From an uncultured Armatimonadota bacterium (GTDB taxonomy: Bacteria; Armatimonadota; Fimbriimonadia; Fimbriimonadales; Fimbriimonadaceae), in the NCBI GenBank assembly GCA_903833215.1, contig CAILEM010000079.1, positions 1 through 33,211 of the forward strand: a stretch of DNA of 33,211 nt, given 5' to 3'. The translations under genes and the position numbers were made by a program. The notes below the pieces were generated by a model. The model did no database searches. It was not told the DNA's origin and worked only from the letters and a program-made list of their open reading frames with translations. Below are positions 16,606-26,700 of the stretch, in pieces (position 1 is the stretch's first letter; each line of letters begins with the position of its first letter).

Positions 16606-16738
16606 CTCTATGGGTAGCCTCCAGGCTCCGCCGTTGGCTCCGGCTGGAGGCATCATCGCAGATGGTGGCAGGAAGTTCTCCCTCCCGAGCACTCGGCACT
16701 CGAGCCTCCAGGCTCCGCCGATGGCTCCGGCTGGAGGC
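16603..16738. repeat. Tandem pair of GCCTCCAG hairpin elements with GCACTCTATGGGTA flank
   Basis: Hairpins at 16617-16651 and 16704-16738, 87 bp apart, reproduce the spacing of the 1-258 array. The first is preceded by GCACTCTATGGGTA, the second by the altered GCACTCGAGCC. The interiors read CCGTTGG / CCGATGG instead of CTATCG, so the loops vary. Confidence 0.9.
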
Positions 16739-16949
16739 ATCACCGCAGGGTGTGACTGGAGGCTTTTGGGGCTGAGGCGAATTGCACGACCAAGACCTCA
16801 ATGGTCTACCGAGTCAAACTTTGGAGGCAGTGCGGGGTCGCCTAAGACGAACCTAAACTGCGTTTTGATTCCCTTGTCACGTAAAACCGTGAATTGGTTC
16901 GAACACTGTAATAGACCACTATTAATGTGGAATCGCAGGATCCAATTCT

Positions 16950-17558
16950 ATGCCTCCAAAATATCTCTTTACGGATCTTGGCGGAGTTCTTTTAACGAAC
17001 GGCTGGGACCACAGTTCGCGGAATCGAGCGGCCGAGCACTTTGAGCTTGACCCGCACGAATTGCAGCGCCGCCATGAGGCGGTGTTCCCGAATTATGAAC
17101 AGGGATTCAACACGCTGGAGGAGTACCTGCAATTCGCCGTATTCCATGAACCTCGTAAGTTCACTTCAGACGTCTTCATTGATTTCATGAAGAGGCAGTC
17201 GCTGCCGTATCCAGAAATGATTGACTACGTCAAGGAACTCAAGCAGAAAAATGGTTTGAAGGTTGTTGCCGTAAGCAACGAGGGGCGAGAGCTTGCCCAA
17301 TATCGAATTGATACTTACGAACTAGGTTCCTTCATTGATGCTTTTGTCGTTTCTGCCTTTGTCGGACGGCGCAAGCCGTACGATGACATCTATCGATTGG
17401 CGCTTGAAGTTGCCGGTGCCCAAAAATCCGAGGTGGTATATCTCGACGATCGACAGATGCTCGCTCAGGGCGCACAAGTTTTTGGTTTGGATTCCATCTG
17501 GCATCAGGGATTGGAGTCAACACGTCAAGCTTTGAGCGATCGGGGGCTCAGAGTCTAG
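16950..17558 (+). CDS. HAD-superfamily hydrolase-like protein
   Basis: A 202-aa cytoplasmic HAD-like protein of the IA/YihX-like type. Motif I is DLGGV with nucleophile Asp9; the usual second aspartate (DxD) is replaced by Gly, which occurs in several branches of this subfamily and makes phosphatase activity less certain. Motif II is SN (109-110), the motif III lysine is Lys142 in GRRKP, and motif IV is YLDD (164-167). A helical cap lies at about 20-90. The ATG at 16950 has AGGA 9 nt upstream. 93 bp separate it from the kinase gene in the same direction; co-transcription is possible. The substrate cannot be predicted. Confidence 0.82.
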   Translation: MPPKYLFTDLGGVLLTNGWDHSSRNRAAEHFELDPHELQRRHEAVFPNYEQGFNTLEEYLQFAVFHEPRKFTSDVFIDFMKRQSLPYPEMIDYVKELKQKNGLKVVAVSNEGRELAQYRIDTYELGSFIDAFVVSAFVGRRKPYDDIYRLALEVAGAQKSEVVYLDDRQMLAQGAQVFGLDSIWHQGLESTRQALSDRGLRV

Positions 17559-17651
17559 GAGTTTTTGCTTGGAAATGGGCTGAAGAGTGAAAACTCGGTG
17601 CGCCCTTCGTTCGGGTCAAAACTAACCGTTTTACAAATAGGAATTTATCAT

Positions 17652-20504
17652 ATGGCCACTCAATCCGCAAAACGCGGACATCAATTCTCTAAGATCATGA
17701 TCAACACGGTGTCGCTCTTCGTGGCGATGTTTGGAATGGTCGTGCTTGGAGCGCATCAATTCCTGTACTCCGAAACGGAAGACAAAGCCCAATGGTTAGT
17801 CGCGATGAACCCCACCGTCGCACTCATGCTTGTCCTCATAGCATGGGCTTTTCGTTTGAAGGCACTCCGCGAAGACAGCAAATTCAGCGGCATCGCGAAC
17901 TTCATCAGTCTCTTCATCGGCGCGTTGGCGGCGACCAAGATTTTCGGGTGGTTTACGAACAGCAACTTCGGAATCGATGAATTGTTATTCTCACAGCGAT
18001 TTGCGGACTCAAGCCCCTATAAAGACCACTTGATGGAACCGCTGACCGCGCTTTGCTTTACGGCGTCGGCTTTGGCAATTCTGCCATTGAATGCCAAGAA
18101 GACCAGCAGCATTCGGTCCTATCAGATTTCTTCATTGCTCGTCCTCTGCGTGTCGATGGTGTCTCTGCTCATCTTTGCCTACGGCACGATGGCGATGTAT
18201 ACAACGACAAGCCCGGCCCCGATGTTGCTGCAAACCTCAACATGCTTTGCGCTTCTCGCGATTGGCCTTCTCGCCGCACGATCCGATGTTGGCATCATGC
18301 AGCTCTTTACGGGCGAAGGGACGGGAAGTATTCTGGCTCGCCGAGTTTTGCCGCTTGCGATTGCTTTGCCTTTCGGATTGGGTGCGCTTAGAATTCTCGG
18401 TGAGCGAACGCATATCATCAGTGTGGACTTAGGTGCCGCGCTCGTTGTGGTTCTGACTGTTGTCTTGATGGCGGGCACGATCGGTTCTGCCGCGGCCTAC
18501 CTCAATCGGACTGACGAGCAACGTCGCCGAGCTGTGAAGGAGCAAGAACTGCTCACGGTCAACTTGCGAGACGCATTTGAACGGGCCGAAGAAGCCAGCC
18601 GAACGAAGTCCGAGTTCTTGGCCAATATGAGCCACGAAATCCGAACGCCTATGAACGGCGTCATCGGAATGACAGAATTGTTGCTTGGCACTCCCTTGAC
18701 GCTTGAGCAACGGGCCTATGCGGGAACTATTCAGCGCAGTGCGGACGCGCTTCTAACGATTATCAACGACATCTTGGACTTCTCGAAGATCGAGGCAGGC
18801 AAGATGACGGTTACTCCCGTTGATGTTAACCTGCGTTCGTTGATTGAGGAAGTTGCCCGACTTCTTGCACCGAGGGCCCACGAAAAAGGGCTAGAACTCA
18901 GCGTCACCATTGATCCAAGCTTGCCTTTGGATGTGAGCGCCGACCCCGTCCGACTGAGACAGATTCTCACGAACCTGGTTGGAAATGCGGTCAAGTTCAC
19001 CGAACGGGGCGAGGTCACGACTCGGGTTACACTCAACGGCATCGAGGATGATCGCATTTCGGCGCACTTCGAGGTTTCGGATACTGGCGTTGGAATTCCG
19101 AACGATCAGCTTCAAACGATTTTCGAGAGCTTTACGCAGGTTGACGGAACATCTACTCGCCGATTTGGTGGGACAGGTTTAGGACTTTCAATTACCAAGA
19201 ATCTTGTCGAAATTATGGGCGGCAAGATGGGAGTTCGTAGCGACCTCGGCAAGGGAAGCACCTTCTGGTTCGATTTGGCGTTTGAGAAGGGAGTTCCCAT
19301 TGATGAAGGCGTGCCAGCCGATTTTCCTGGTCTTCGCGTTCTCGCTGTCGATGATAATCCAACGAACCTTTGGGTCCTTCGAGAGTTGCTGAAGTCGTGG
19401 GGAATGGTTGTGGTGGAGGCTGTTTCGGGTCAACAAGCCCTCACCATTCTCAGACAGGATGGTGCCGAAGGCAAGATTGATTTGGTTATCGTGGACCATC
19501 AAATGCCGGAGATGGACGGCGTTGCGGTTGCTCGCGCGGTTTCCAGGGACTACACGATCAACAAGATCCCAATGATCTTGCTTTCCTCTTATGGGTACTA
19601 TGCTTCACTTGAGGAACTGCAAGAGGTTGGTTTTGTGGGTGCGCTGGTCAAACCCGTTCCCAGCACGGATCTACGGCGATTGATTCATGACGCCGTCTAC
19701 CGGGCTACGAATACCGAAGAAGTCGAGATGATCGACGTCAACGAACGTCAGTTGTCTGACTTCCGTGCCTTGATTGCCGAAGACAATATCATCAACCGCG
19801 CCGTAGCTGCTTCGATGCTTGAGCGTTGGGGCTGCCTGGTCATCCAAGCAGAGAACGGAGTTGAGGCAGTTGAAGAGGTTCGAAAAGCGAATTTTGACTT
19901 TGTGTTGATGGACTGCCAGATGCCTGTAATGGATGGATTCGAGGCAACCGCAGCCATTCGACAGATGGAAGCGGGTACGGGGAGGCACACGACAATCATC
20001 GCCCTAACCGCCAACGCAATGGAAGGGGATCGACAAAAATGTCTTGACGCAGGAATGGACGGATACGTGTCGAAACCGATTGATGCCAAGATACTTTTAA
20101 CAACGGTTTTGAAGCTCTGTGCTCAGTCACAATCTCAAAACGTTGAGAGGAATATGAGCACTGAAGGAACGATCGACTTGGAAGGCCTGCTGGAACGATG
20201 TGGTGGCAGTAAGGATCTGGTTCACAAAATTGCCCAGAAATTTGCGGAGACGGGGCCGGGAATGGTTTCGCAGGTTCGCGAGGCAATCGAGAACCGTGAC
20301 GCAGATGCGGTATATCGAGCTGCTCACCAGCTTAAAGGCGCCAGTGCAACGATGGGGGCCATTAAGCTAGCTAGCATCGCCGCCGATATCGAAATGTTAG
20401 GTCGTGAAGGGAATGTTTCTGCGGCAGCCGACCGCATCGCATCGCTCGAAATGGAATTCCAGAGAGCGGTGCCCATGCTCCTGTCTGCTTCCCAAGCCAT
20501 CTAG
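17652..20504 (+). CDS. Hybrid sensor histidine kinase with two receiver domains and Hpt (BarA-type)
   Basis: A 950-aa membrane phosphorelay kinase. Seven or so hydrophobic segments occupy about 13-285 (an integral-membrane sensor without a recognised name), then a coiled coil (286-318), HisKA with [10 protein letters not shown] and phosphorylated His328, and HATPase_c with N box [11 protein letters not shown] (439-449), DTGVGIP (477-483) and GGTGLGLS (506-513). Receiver 1 (560-680) has DD 567-568 and Asp615; receiver 2 (703-822) has ED 710-711, Asp754 and Lys808. The C-terminal Hpt domain has [12 protein letters not shown] with His892. All phosphorelay residues are present, so His-Asp-Asp-His transfer to an unlinked response regulator is expected; none is encoded nearby. 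ATG at 17652 has AGGAA 8 nt upstream; the open frame back to 17565 is rejected. Confidence 0.93.
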   Translation: MATQSAKRGHQFSKIMINTVSLFVAMFGMVVLGAHQFLYSETEDKAQWLVAMNPTVALMLVLIAWAFRLKALREDSKFSGIANFISLFIGALAATKIFGWFTNSNFGIDELLFSQRFADSSPYKDHLMEPLTALCFTASALAILPLNAKKTSSIRSYQISSLLVLCVSMVSLLIFAYGTMAMYTTTSPAPMLLQTSTCFALLAIGLLAARSDVGIMQLFTGEGTGSILARRVLPLAIALPFGLGALRILGERTHIISVDLGAALVVVLTVVLMAGTIGSAAAYLNRTDEQRRRAVKEQELLTVNLRDAFERAEEASRTKSEFLANMSHEIRTPMNGVIGMTELLLGTPLTLEQRAYAGTIQRSADALLTIINDILDFSKIEAGKMTVTPVDVNLRSLIEEVARLLAPRAHEKGLELSVTIDPSLPLDVSADPVRLRQILTNLVGNAVKFTERGEVTTRVTLNGIEDDRISAHFEVSDTGVGIPNDQLQTIFESFTQVDGTSTRRFGGTGLGLSITKNLVEIMGGKMGVRSDLGKGSTFWFDLAFEKGVPIDEGVPADFPGLRVLAVDDNPTNLWVLRELLKSWGMVVVEAVSGQQALTILRQDGAEGKIDLVIVDHQMPEMDGVAVARAVSRDYTINKIPMILLSSYGYYASLEELQEVGFVGALVKPVPSTDLRRLIHDAVYRATNTEEVEMIDVNERQLSDFRALIAEDNIINRAVAASMLERWGCLVIQAENGVEAVEEVRKANFDFVLMDCQMPVMDGFEATAAIRQMEAGTGRHTTIIALTANAMEGDRQKCLDAGMDGYVSKPIDAKILLTTVLKLCAQSQSQNVERNMSTEGTIDLEGLLERCGGSKDLVHKIAQKFAETGPGMVSQVREAIENRDADAVYRAAHQLKGASATMGAIKLASIAADIEMLGREGNVSAAADRIASLEMEFQRAVPMLLSASQAI

Positions 20505-20520
20505 TCACTCAAACACTGTC

Positions 20521-20551
20521 GGCTTGCTGTTTAGATTTTGAACAGCGAGCC
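20521..20551 (+). terminator. 11-bp hairpin after the histidine kinase gene
   Basis: GGCTTGCTGTT (20521-20531) pairs with AACAGCGAGCC (20541-20551) with one G-T pair, followed by GATATTGTTT. It probably ends the kinase transcript; it also sits 12 nt before the next ATG, so it could instead be a leader hairpin of that gene. Confidence 0.6.
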
Positions 20552-20563
20552 GATATTGTTTGT

Positions 20564-21079
20564 ATGCGACGCTTTAAGAAGAACCTAACTTTGGGATTGA
20601 GCCTAACCATGGCGATTCTGGTTCCAGCGCTCGCATCCTGCCAAACCGTATTCAAGTATTTCGCGACCGATTACAAGACAATCACCGCCACTCAGCCAGG
20701 ACCATTGACCATCTCGGTGGGAACGTTGATTATCGTCCAAGCGGATCCTTCCACTCCCGTAGCGCAAGTCGCCACCCGAACGTTTATTGCTCGATTCCGC
20801 CCACCGCAAACCGACCAACCTCGCCTCATTCAAGCTACGGTTGAAAACCGCGCGGTAGGTATCCAGATATTGCGAAGCAACATTGACGGCGAAATGGAAG
20901 CTGCTGTGGAAATCCCGATCAGCGCAGGTCCTAATCCGACCCTAAAGATCGACTGGAATACAAAGAACTCCGGCGTTCTTGAAACAAGTATTGAGCCAAC
21001 GTTGCAGGTTTTGGATTCCCGTCTGCGAAGTCAGAAATCGAGTGTGAGATACCACGCTCTCACTGCGAACGACTGCTAA
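20564..21079 (+). CDS. Putative lipoprotein of unknown function
   Basis: A 171-aa protein not recognised beyond its export signal. MRRFKKNLTLGLSLTMAILV is a basic-plus-hydrophobic signal, and LASC (23-26) is a canonical lipobox with Cys26. The mature part is short, rich in Thr/Ile/Val/Pro and beta-like, with no repeats or catalytic motif seen. The start ATG lacks a Shine-Dalgarno sequence and lies just after a hairpin. 41 bp later an outer-membrane barrel gene begins on the same strand, so both may belong to one envelope unit. Confidence 0.7.
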   Translation: MRRFKKNLTLGLSLTMAILVPALASCQTVFKYFATDYKTITATQPGPLTISVGTLIIVQADPSTPVAQVATRTFIARFRPPQTDQPRLIQATVENRAVGIQILRSNIDGEMEAAVEIPISAGPNPTLKIDWNTKNSGVLETSIEPTLQVLDSRLRSQKSSVRYHALTANDC

Positions 21080-21120
21080 ACAGGCTTTTCGAGAATCAGT
21101 CACAAGTGTATTATTGAGCG

Positions 21121-21963
21121 ATGATGTTGCCGCTCATTTCAAGTTTGCTTGTTCTTGTAGGTCCAATTGTTCGCACCGATGACTTACCGCAAGGGGATAT
21201 GCTTGCCAAGACCGCCGGGAAAGTGCAGGCTGAAAAGGAAAAGCAGCGCGACCCGATCAACCCAGACCGCCCCGGCATCGCTGACGGTAGCTCAGTTGTT
21301 GGCAAGGGTGTATTTCAAATTGAAGTTGGCGCACAGCACGAAAATCACGATATTGCGGGGGGCGGTCACCAGCGACTGGCTCTTACCCCAACCTTGCTTC
21401 GATACGGCCTCGATAGTCGGTACGAATTGCGTGTTGAGTCGCTTGGATATAACGGCTTTTGGCAGAACGGCCAATCCGCCTTGGCGGGGTATGCGCCCAT
21501 TTCGCTAGGCATGAAGCTACAGTTCCAGCAACCTTCCGATAAGAATGATCAGCTTTCGCTTGGCACGATCGCGCGCGTATTCGCACCAGTTGGCAGTGCC
21601 GGGTTCCAAACCCAACACACGACAGGTGACGTGAGATTAGCCGCCGATTGGACGGTTGCGCCTCACTGGTCTGTCAATCCTAATTTGGGAGTTGGCTTTT
21701 ACGAGTCTAACGGGAGTTCGTTCACCGCGCTCGTTGGTGCGTTGACGTTGAGCCGCGATCTCGACAGTCGGACTCAAGCCTTCATCGATGGCGGCGTGCA
21801 AAACCCCGAGCTTTGGGGTGGAGCTACCGCAGCGATTTTGGACATCGGGATTGCATTCCTTCCAACGAACGACACTCAGCTTGACCTGAGTATCGGCAAG
21901 GGGATAAGCGGGACGACAACGCCTCATCCTTTTATCGCGCTGGGATATAGCATTCGGTTCTAG
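21121..21963 (+). CDS. Outer-membrane beta-barrel protein (Phenol_MetA_deg-like 'transporter')
   Basis: A 280-aa protein with a short hydrophobic N-terminus and a body of alternating amphipathic strands. The motif NPDRPGIADGSSVVGKGVFQIEVG (starting near 48) is typical of the family annotated as MetA-pathway phenol-degradation proteins or 'transporter', and the C-terminus ends in FIALGYSIRF, a terminal-Phe BAM insertion signal. It is expected to form a 12- or so-stranded outer-membrane barrel. Its natural cargo is unknown. The start ATG (with a second ATG directly after) is 41 bp downstream of the lipoprotein gene. Confidence 0.8.
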   Translation: MMLPLISSLLVLVGPIVRTDDLPQGDMLAKTAGKVQAEKEKQRDPINPDRPGIADGSSVVGKGVFQIEVGAQHENHDIAGGGHQRLALTPTLLRYGLDSRYELRVESLGYNGFWQNGQSALAGYAPISLGMKLQFQQPSDKNDQLSLGTIARVFAPVGSAGFQTQHTTGDVRLAADWTVAPHWSVNPNLGVGFYESNGSSFTALVGALTLSRDLDSRTQAFIDGGVQNPELWGGATAAILDIGIAFLPTNDTQLDLSIGKGISGTTTPHPFIALGYSIRF

Positions 21964-22069
21964 GTTAAAGTTTATCGGGTTCGTTGTCCTCGAGATTGCT
22001 TGCGTTTTCCTCGACGTCATTCCTGCGATTGGCTATCGTCTTGGTCCTTCGGTTCATCTACCTGGTAGC

Positions 22070-22290
22070 TGGTATGGACCTCGGGGAGCCTGTCCGCCGT
22101 AGCTCTGCGGAGGAGGGAGACGAGTTGGACTTTGCTTTACCGGAGCCCTGTGGGTGACCGCGGTCTGAGAGATCATTCCACCGGCTGAACCGGTCCGAAA
22201 GCACCAAAGGTGCGCCCATTATTGCGAAGATGCCCTGGAGTGCTTTTCTCCAAAATAACGGAGGGCAACACCCTGGTAGCCTTGGAGGAT
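22070..22290. repeat. Palindrome-rich intergenic element, copy A
   Basis: The gap 21964-22292 has no credible gene. From about 22090 it holds CCGC...GCGG (22094-22110), ACCGG-CTGAA-CCGGT (22180-22194), GCACC-AAA-GGTGC (22201-22213) and AGGGC-AAC-ACCCT with one broken pair (22262-22274), followed by GGTAGC. The last two units occur in reverse orientation at 23421-23461. It ends directly against the next gene. Confidence 0.75.
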
Positions 22291-22292
22291 GA

Positions 22293-22913
22293 GATAAATC
22301 ACAACGCGGGGATAAATCACGGATTGAGGGATTCAGCGACAATATATTTGGCATTGCCCTCACGCTCTTGGTGTTAAATATCAAGGTTCCCACACTGCCG
22401 ACTGGCGATCAGCCAATGCTTTTGCTGCAACAGTTGGCTGCGGAATGGCCGGCGTACCTCACCTACGTCATAAGCTTTTTGACCGTGCTCCTCATGTGGA
22501 TTAACCACAATGTGATGTTTGAGAGAGTACGAAAACCCGATCATGCTTTGATGTTCCTGAACGGCATGATGCTGCTTCCTGTCACCCTCGTGCCATTCCC
22601 GACTTCACTCTTATCCGTTTATTTAGTGCACCCCCAAGCGCGATATGCCGCCGGTCTTTTCGCCGGCTCGTTCGTCATGATCGCTGGCCTGTACTACTTG
22701 GTTTGGGTTCACATCACGCGCATGAACAAGACCCAAGGAGTGAACGAGGATTTGGTCCATCTGCGGAGGTCGACGCGAAAGGTACGTCTTGTTTTCGCTC
22801 TCTACGTTGGGGCGTTCTGCGTGGCGTTCATTTATCCACTCGCGTGCATCGCCGCCTGCTTCATGATTTCGATTTACTTAGCCTTGCCGGTCATGCGTAA
22901 CGCGCCTGATTAG
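22293..22913 (+). CDS. TMEM175-family potassium channel-like protein, normal start codon missing
   Basis: A six-helix DUF1211/TMEM175-type membrane protein, in the known cases a tetrameric potassium-selective channel. The diagnostic helix-1 signature R-x-x-x-FSD is present as RIEGFSDNIFGIALTLLVL at about 22320-22376. The first ordinary in-frame start codon is TTG at 22368, after this signature; translation from there (181 aa) would lose most of helix 1. Between the in-frame TGA (22290-22292) and 22368 there is no ATG, GTG or TTG; only ATT/ATA-type codons such as 22323. An ATG at 22289 is out of frame by one base: deleting A22292 would give an M-D-K-S... start and a protein of about 208 aa, the family length. 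Later helices (MLLPVTLVPF, GLYYLVWVHI, LYVGAFCVAFIYPLA) look intact. Either a recent start-loss mutation, a rare start, or a base error. Confidence 0.7.
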   Translation, partial: DKSQRGDKSRIEGFSDNIFGIALTLLVLNIKVPTLPTGDQPMLLLQQLAAEWPAYLTYVISFLTVLLMWINHNVMFERVRKPDHALMFLNGMMLLPVTLVPFPTSLLSVYLVHPQARYAAGLFAGSFVMIAGLYYLVWVHITRMNKTQGVNEDLVHLRRSTRKVRLVFALYVGAFCVAFIYPLACIAACFMISIYLALPVMRNAPD

Positions 22914-22988
22914 GGAATTGGTTAAGAATGCTATCTGTCACGTAGCAAAATATAATTTCGAGACGAAGATGGGAGAGAAGAGTCAAAG

Positions 22989-23285
22989 ATGACCGGACTG
23001 CGGCTGTTGTGTGAGGTCGAGTTGGTGGCGGTCCTCATCCTGTTTGGCATCGATGGCTGGCGCATGGTGCAGTCCGACGGGATGGCCAAGACGGTCAGGC
23101 ATCAGATCGTTATGTTCATTGGGCTCGTGGTCGGAATTGTCTTGACGAGACATGCGATCGATTTACGCCGCGACAATCAAGATGCTGCAGCCCAGTCCAT
23201 GTTCATTGCGTCGATCGCCTGGTTGACGCTAATTGTGTGCTTGCGGACATTTGTTCGCAAGCGTGCAAAACACAGTGAGGAGTGA
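22989..23285 (+). CDS. Small three-helix membrane protein, unknown function
   Basis: A 98-aa protein with three hydrophobic segments (about 5-24, 40-59, 68-87), a short cytoplasmic-looking stretch RRDNQD between helices 2 and 3, and a basic tail RKRAKHSEE. GGAGAG lies about 12 nt before the ATG. It follows the TMEM175-like gene by 75 bp and may be co-transcribed. No family recognised. Confidence 0.65.
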   Translation: MTGLRLLCEVELVAVLILFGIDGWRMVQSDGMAKTVRHQIVMFIGLVVGIVLTRHAIDLRRDNQDAAAQSMFIASIAWLTLIVCLRTFVRKRAKHSEE

Positions 23286-23345
23286 TGAGCGAATTTGGGC
23301 ATGAGTTCAGTAGTTGAAGATAGCGTGGACTTTTGAATTCAAACT

Positions 23346-23480
23346 AGGGTCGGCAGGCGGCGCCTACCGACGTGATGGATCGCCCTTACAGGGCTCTTGA
23401 TTTGGCGGTCGCACGGTACCAGGGCGTTGCCCTTTGCTACTATGGAGCGCACCCTTGGTGCTTTCAGAGGCGAACGAAAG
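23346..23480. repeat. Palindrome-rich intergenic element, copy B (inverted relative to copy A)
   Basis: The stretch 23286-23726 has no credible gene apart from a doubtful upstream extension of the next frame. It holds GTCGG...CCGAC (23349-23371) and three perfect 5-bp stems with 3-nt loops: GCCCT-TAC-AGGGC (23382-23394), AGGGC-GTT-GCCCT (23421-23433) and GCACC-CTT-GGTGC (23449-23461). The last two match copy A in reverse-complement order, including the flanks TACC and GCTTTC. Confidence 0.8.
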
Positions 23481-23726
23481 GACGCTACTTCAGCAATTCC
23501 TAAATGCGTTAAGCATTTTCACGGTTAACGATGAAAAATCATGCCGAGAAATGACCTAAGGGGTATTGGGTAATTTCAGAAGTTCTGACACGGAAAGCCG
23601 CCTTCTGATTGCGTCTATTTCAACTCAAATAGATGCTGAAATGTGAGGTTCTTACTCCTTTTTGAGCCTCTGATCAGTCTTTGCTTTACTGGACGGATTA
23701 AATCCGAATCCAGACTAGTGATTTAC

Positions 23727-26700
23727 ATGGTCAGTGAGGTTCCTAACCCATCTCCGCGCAACGGCGAAAACCGTCCTTGCCTTAAGTCTATTAATTCATT
23801 AGCCAGGAATCGATGCCTCCGGTTAATCAGTCTTGCCGCTTGCTCGTTGCTGGCTTTGAGCGCGAGCGCTCAACTCTCCCAGTCTGCCTGGCCCAAGTTT
23901 CACGGCAGCCCTTACAACAGTGGGCTCTCGGCAGCTTCTGGGGCCACCAACGTGCTCAAGTGGACCTTCAAGACCGGGAACTCGGTTGTGTCCTCACCGG
24001 CAGTTGGCCCGGATGGCACAGTGTACGTTGGCTCGAATGACGGCAACCTCTATGCTTTGAATGGAGCGACAAGGAGCAATCAATTGGTTCTTCGCAACGG
24101 GTGGGCCCGTCATTTCCTCGCCAGCCATCGCAAAAGACGGCACGGTTTACGTCGGTTCAAATGACGGCAACTTGTACGCAGTGAATGGATCGACCGGAAC
24201 TGCGAATTGGGCTTTTAGCGCGGGTGCGGCCATTGAATCGTCGCCAACGATTGGCACGAATGGCAACATTTACTTCGGAGCCGATAACGGCACTGTGTAC
24301 GCGCTGAACCCGACGACAGGTGGAGCCAACTGGACGTTCTCAACAGGCGGCAATGTGGTGTCCTCACCGTCTCTTGGGAATGATGGAACGGTCTATGTGA
24401 GTTCTGAGGATGGCAATGTCTATGCCCTAAACGGTGTGCTCGGAACCGAGAACTGGGTTTTTCAGTCGGGTGCCCCCATCGAGTCTTCTCCGGCAGTGGG
24501 CCTGAACGGCAATGTCTATGTGGGTTCAGATGACGGTACGGTGTACGGGCTTAACGGCACTACTGGAGCAATGATCTGGGAGCGAGCCGTTTACGCGCAG
24601 TTTGTAAACACATCGCCTGCCATCGGCCCTGACGGCACAGTGTTCATCGGAGCAAACTCCAACCTCGGGTTCTTCTATGCCATTGACGGTGCCACCGGAG
24701 CTGTCAAGTGGAACTTCGCCAGTGGCCAGTATGTCGAATCGTCTCCTGCCGTCGCTGCGGATGGAACGGTCTACTTCGGTGGCTCCACGAGTTCAGGAAC
24801 GGGCGTGATCTACGCTCTGAACGGCACGACTGGTGTCCAAGAGTGGGCATTTGGAACCGGGGATACGTCAGGCATTTTCTCCTCGCCAGCGATAGGTGGG
24901 GACGGCACCGTCTATTTCGGCTCCAATGACGGCAACGTCTACGCCCTCGTAGGTGTTCACGCACAGTCGCTAGGCATCTATCCATACGAGATTACCGGTG
25001 GCAACTCGACACTCGGAACCGTGTCTATCAGCGCACCTGCACCTGCAGGCGGTGTCACCGTTTCACTCGCTAGCGACACGGCATCGGTAGTTGTTCCGGC
25101 TACGGTTTTGATCCCGGCTGGGCAGTCTGTCGCCACGTTCACTATTTCGACTTCGGCAGTGGATGCCTACACTTCGGCAAAGATCACGGCATCCTTTGGT
25201 GTGATTTTGTCCGCTACTCTCACAGTAGATCCAGCATCCGTCTGGTCATTAACACTCGATCCATCCTCGCTGTTGGGAGGTTCCTCCTCGACGGCGACGG
25301 TTACACTTGATGGCCCAGCAGGCCCATCTGGAGTGGTGATCAATCTCTCTTCGAATAACATCGCAGCGACGGTGCCTAATTCGATCACTTTCGAACCGGG
25401 CCAGACTTCAGGCACCTTCACTGTCTCAACGACGGCGGTAACGGGCCAGGTTTCCGCAGACATCACGGCTGCGATCGGCGGGACATCTCAGACAGCGACG
25501 CTCAAGGTCTTGTCACCGGCGGTGCTCTCACTGACATTGGCTCCCCCAACGCTTACCGGCGGCAGCACTTCGACGGGTACGGTAACCATCAATGCACCAG
25601 CTGGACCTGATGGTGTGGTCGTCTCGTTGTCAACTGGCACGACTACAGCGACAGTGCCCCCTACGGTTACGATTGCCCCAGGCGACACAACGGCCACTTT
25701 CCCAATCACAACGGCAAGCGTCAGCAACCAGACAACGGTGGTCGTCACCGCTGCGATCGGTGACAACTGGCAGACAGCGAACTTGACGATTAATGCTCCG
25801 CAATTGGTCTCAATCTCTCTCAGCCCAGATTCAGTGGCACAGGGTGCTTCGACGACGGGAACGGTGACGATCAACGGACCCGCACCATTCAGCGGTGTTG
25901 TGATTCTACTGACGAGCAATAACTCGTCGGCGAGAGTTCCAACCTCAGTCACGATCGGATCCGGACAAACCTTTGCCACGTTCCCTGTAACAACATCCAC
26001 GGTGACCAAGCAGGCCGTAGCTGTTATCACCGGTTCGGTAAACGGCAGCGTGCAAAGCACCAACCTAACGCTGATGACGCTGGGTGTGTCTTCGATCACA
26101 CTTAATCCGTCAACGGTTGCCGGTGGGACCGCAGCGACAGGAACGGTGACTCTGAACGGAATTTCTCCAAAGGGTGGCACGGTTGTTCTCCTAACGAGTA
26201 ACTCTCCTTGGGCTCGCGTTCCGTACTCGGTTTACGTGGCGGCTGGAAAGGTCAGTGTTGTGTTTAACGCGACAACATCGCCGGTGGCAACCCAGAAGGT
26301 GGTTACGATTACGTGCAGGGTCGGGAGCTCGACTCCGTCAGCGACTTTGACGATCACGCCTCCAACGGTGGTCGCGGTCAGTCTCAAGCCATCAACGGTC
26401 CCGGGCGGGAAGTCCTCGGTTGGCACGGTTACCTTAAGCAGCCCAGCCGCAGCCGGCGGCGCAGTCGTTCAGCTTTCCAGCAGCAATTCGGTCGCTACTG
26501 TTCCGACAACGGTAACGGTTGGCGCTGGTGGCACGAGTGCTACATTTACTGTGAAGACATCGGCAGTGGGTGGGCAAGCTACCTCCACGATCAAGGGTAG
26601 TTTGAACGGAGGATCGGCCTCAGCGACCTTAACCGTTACCTCGCCTGTCATCGTGTCGCTGAAGTTGAACCCGGCGACTGTCGTTGGCGGAAAGTCTTCG

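Noticed and set aside
16610-17044. 144-aa plus-strand frame through the hairpin repeats into the HAD gene
   Set aside because: Its first half translates palindromic repeats and its end overlaps the HAD gene out of frame.
24060-24080. Programmed +1 frameshift at the ACA-AGG codons
   Set aside because: No upstream Shine-Dalgarno-like stimulator or downstream structure stands out; a one-base indel is simpler, so it is kept only as an alternative.
25488-26180. 230-aa minus-strand open frame
   Set aside because: It is antisense to the Ig-like repeats; its Val/Pro/Thr repeats mirror the repetitive coding strand, and it has no start context.
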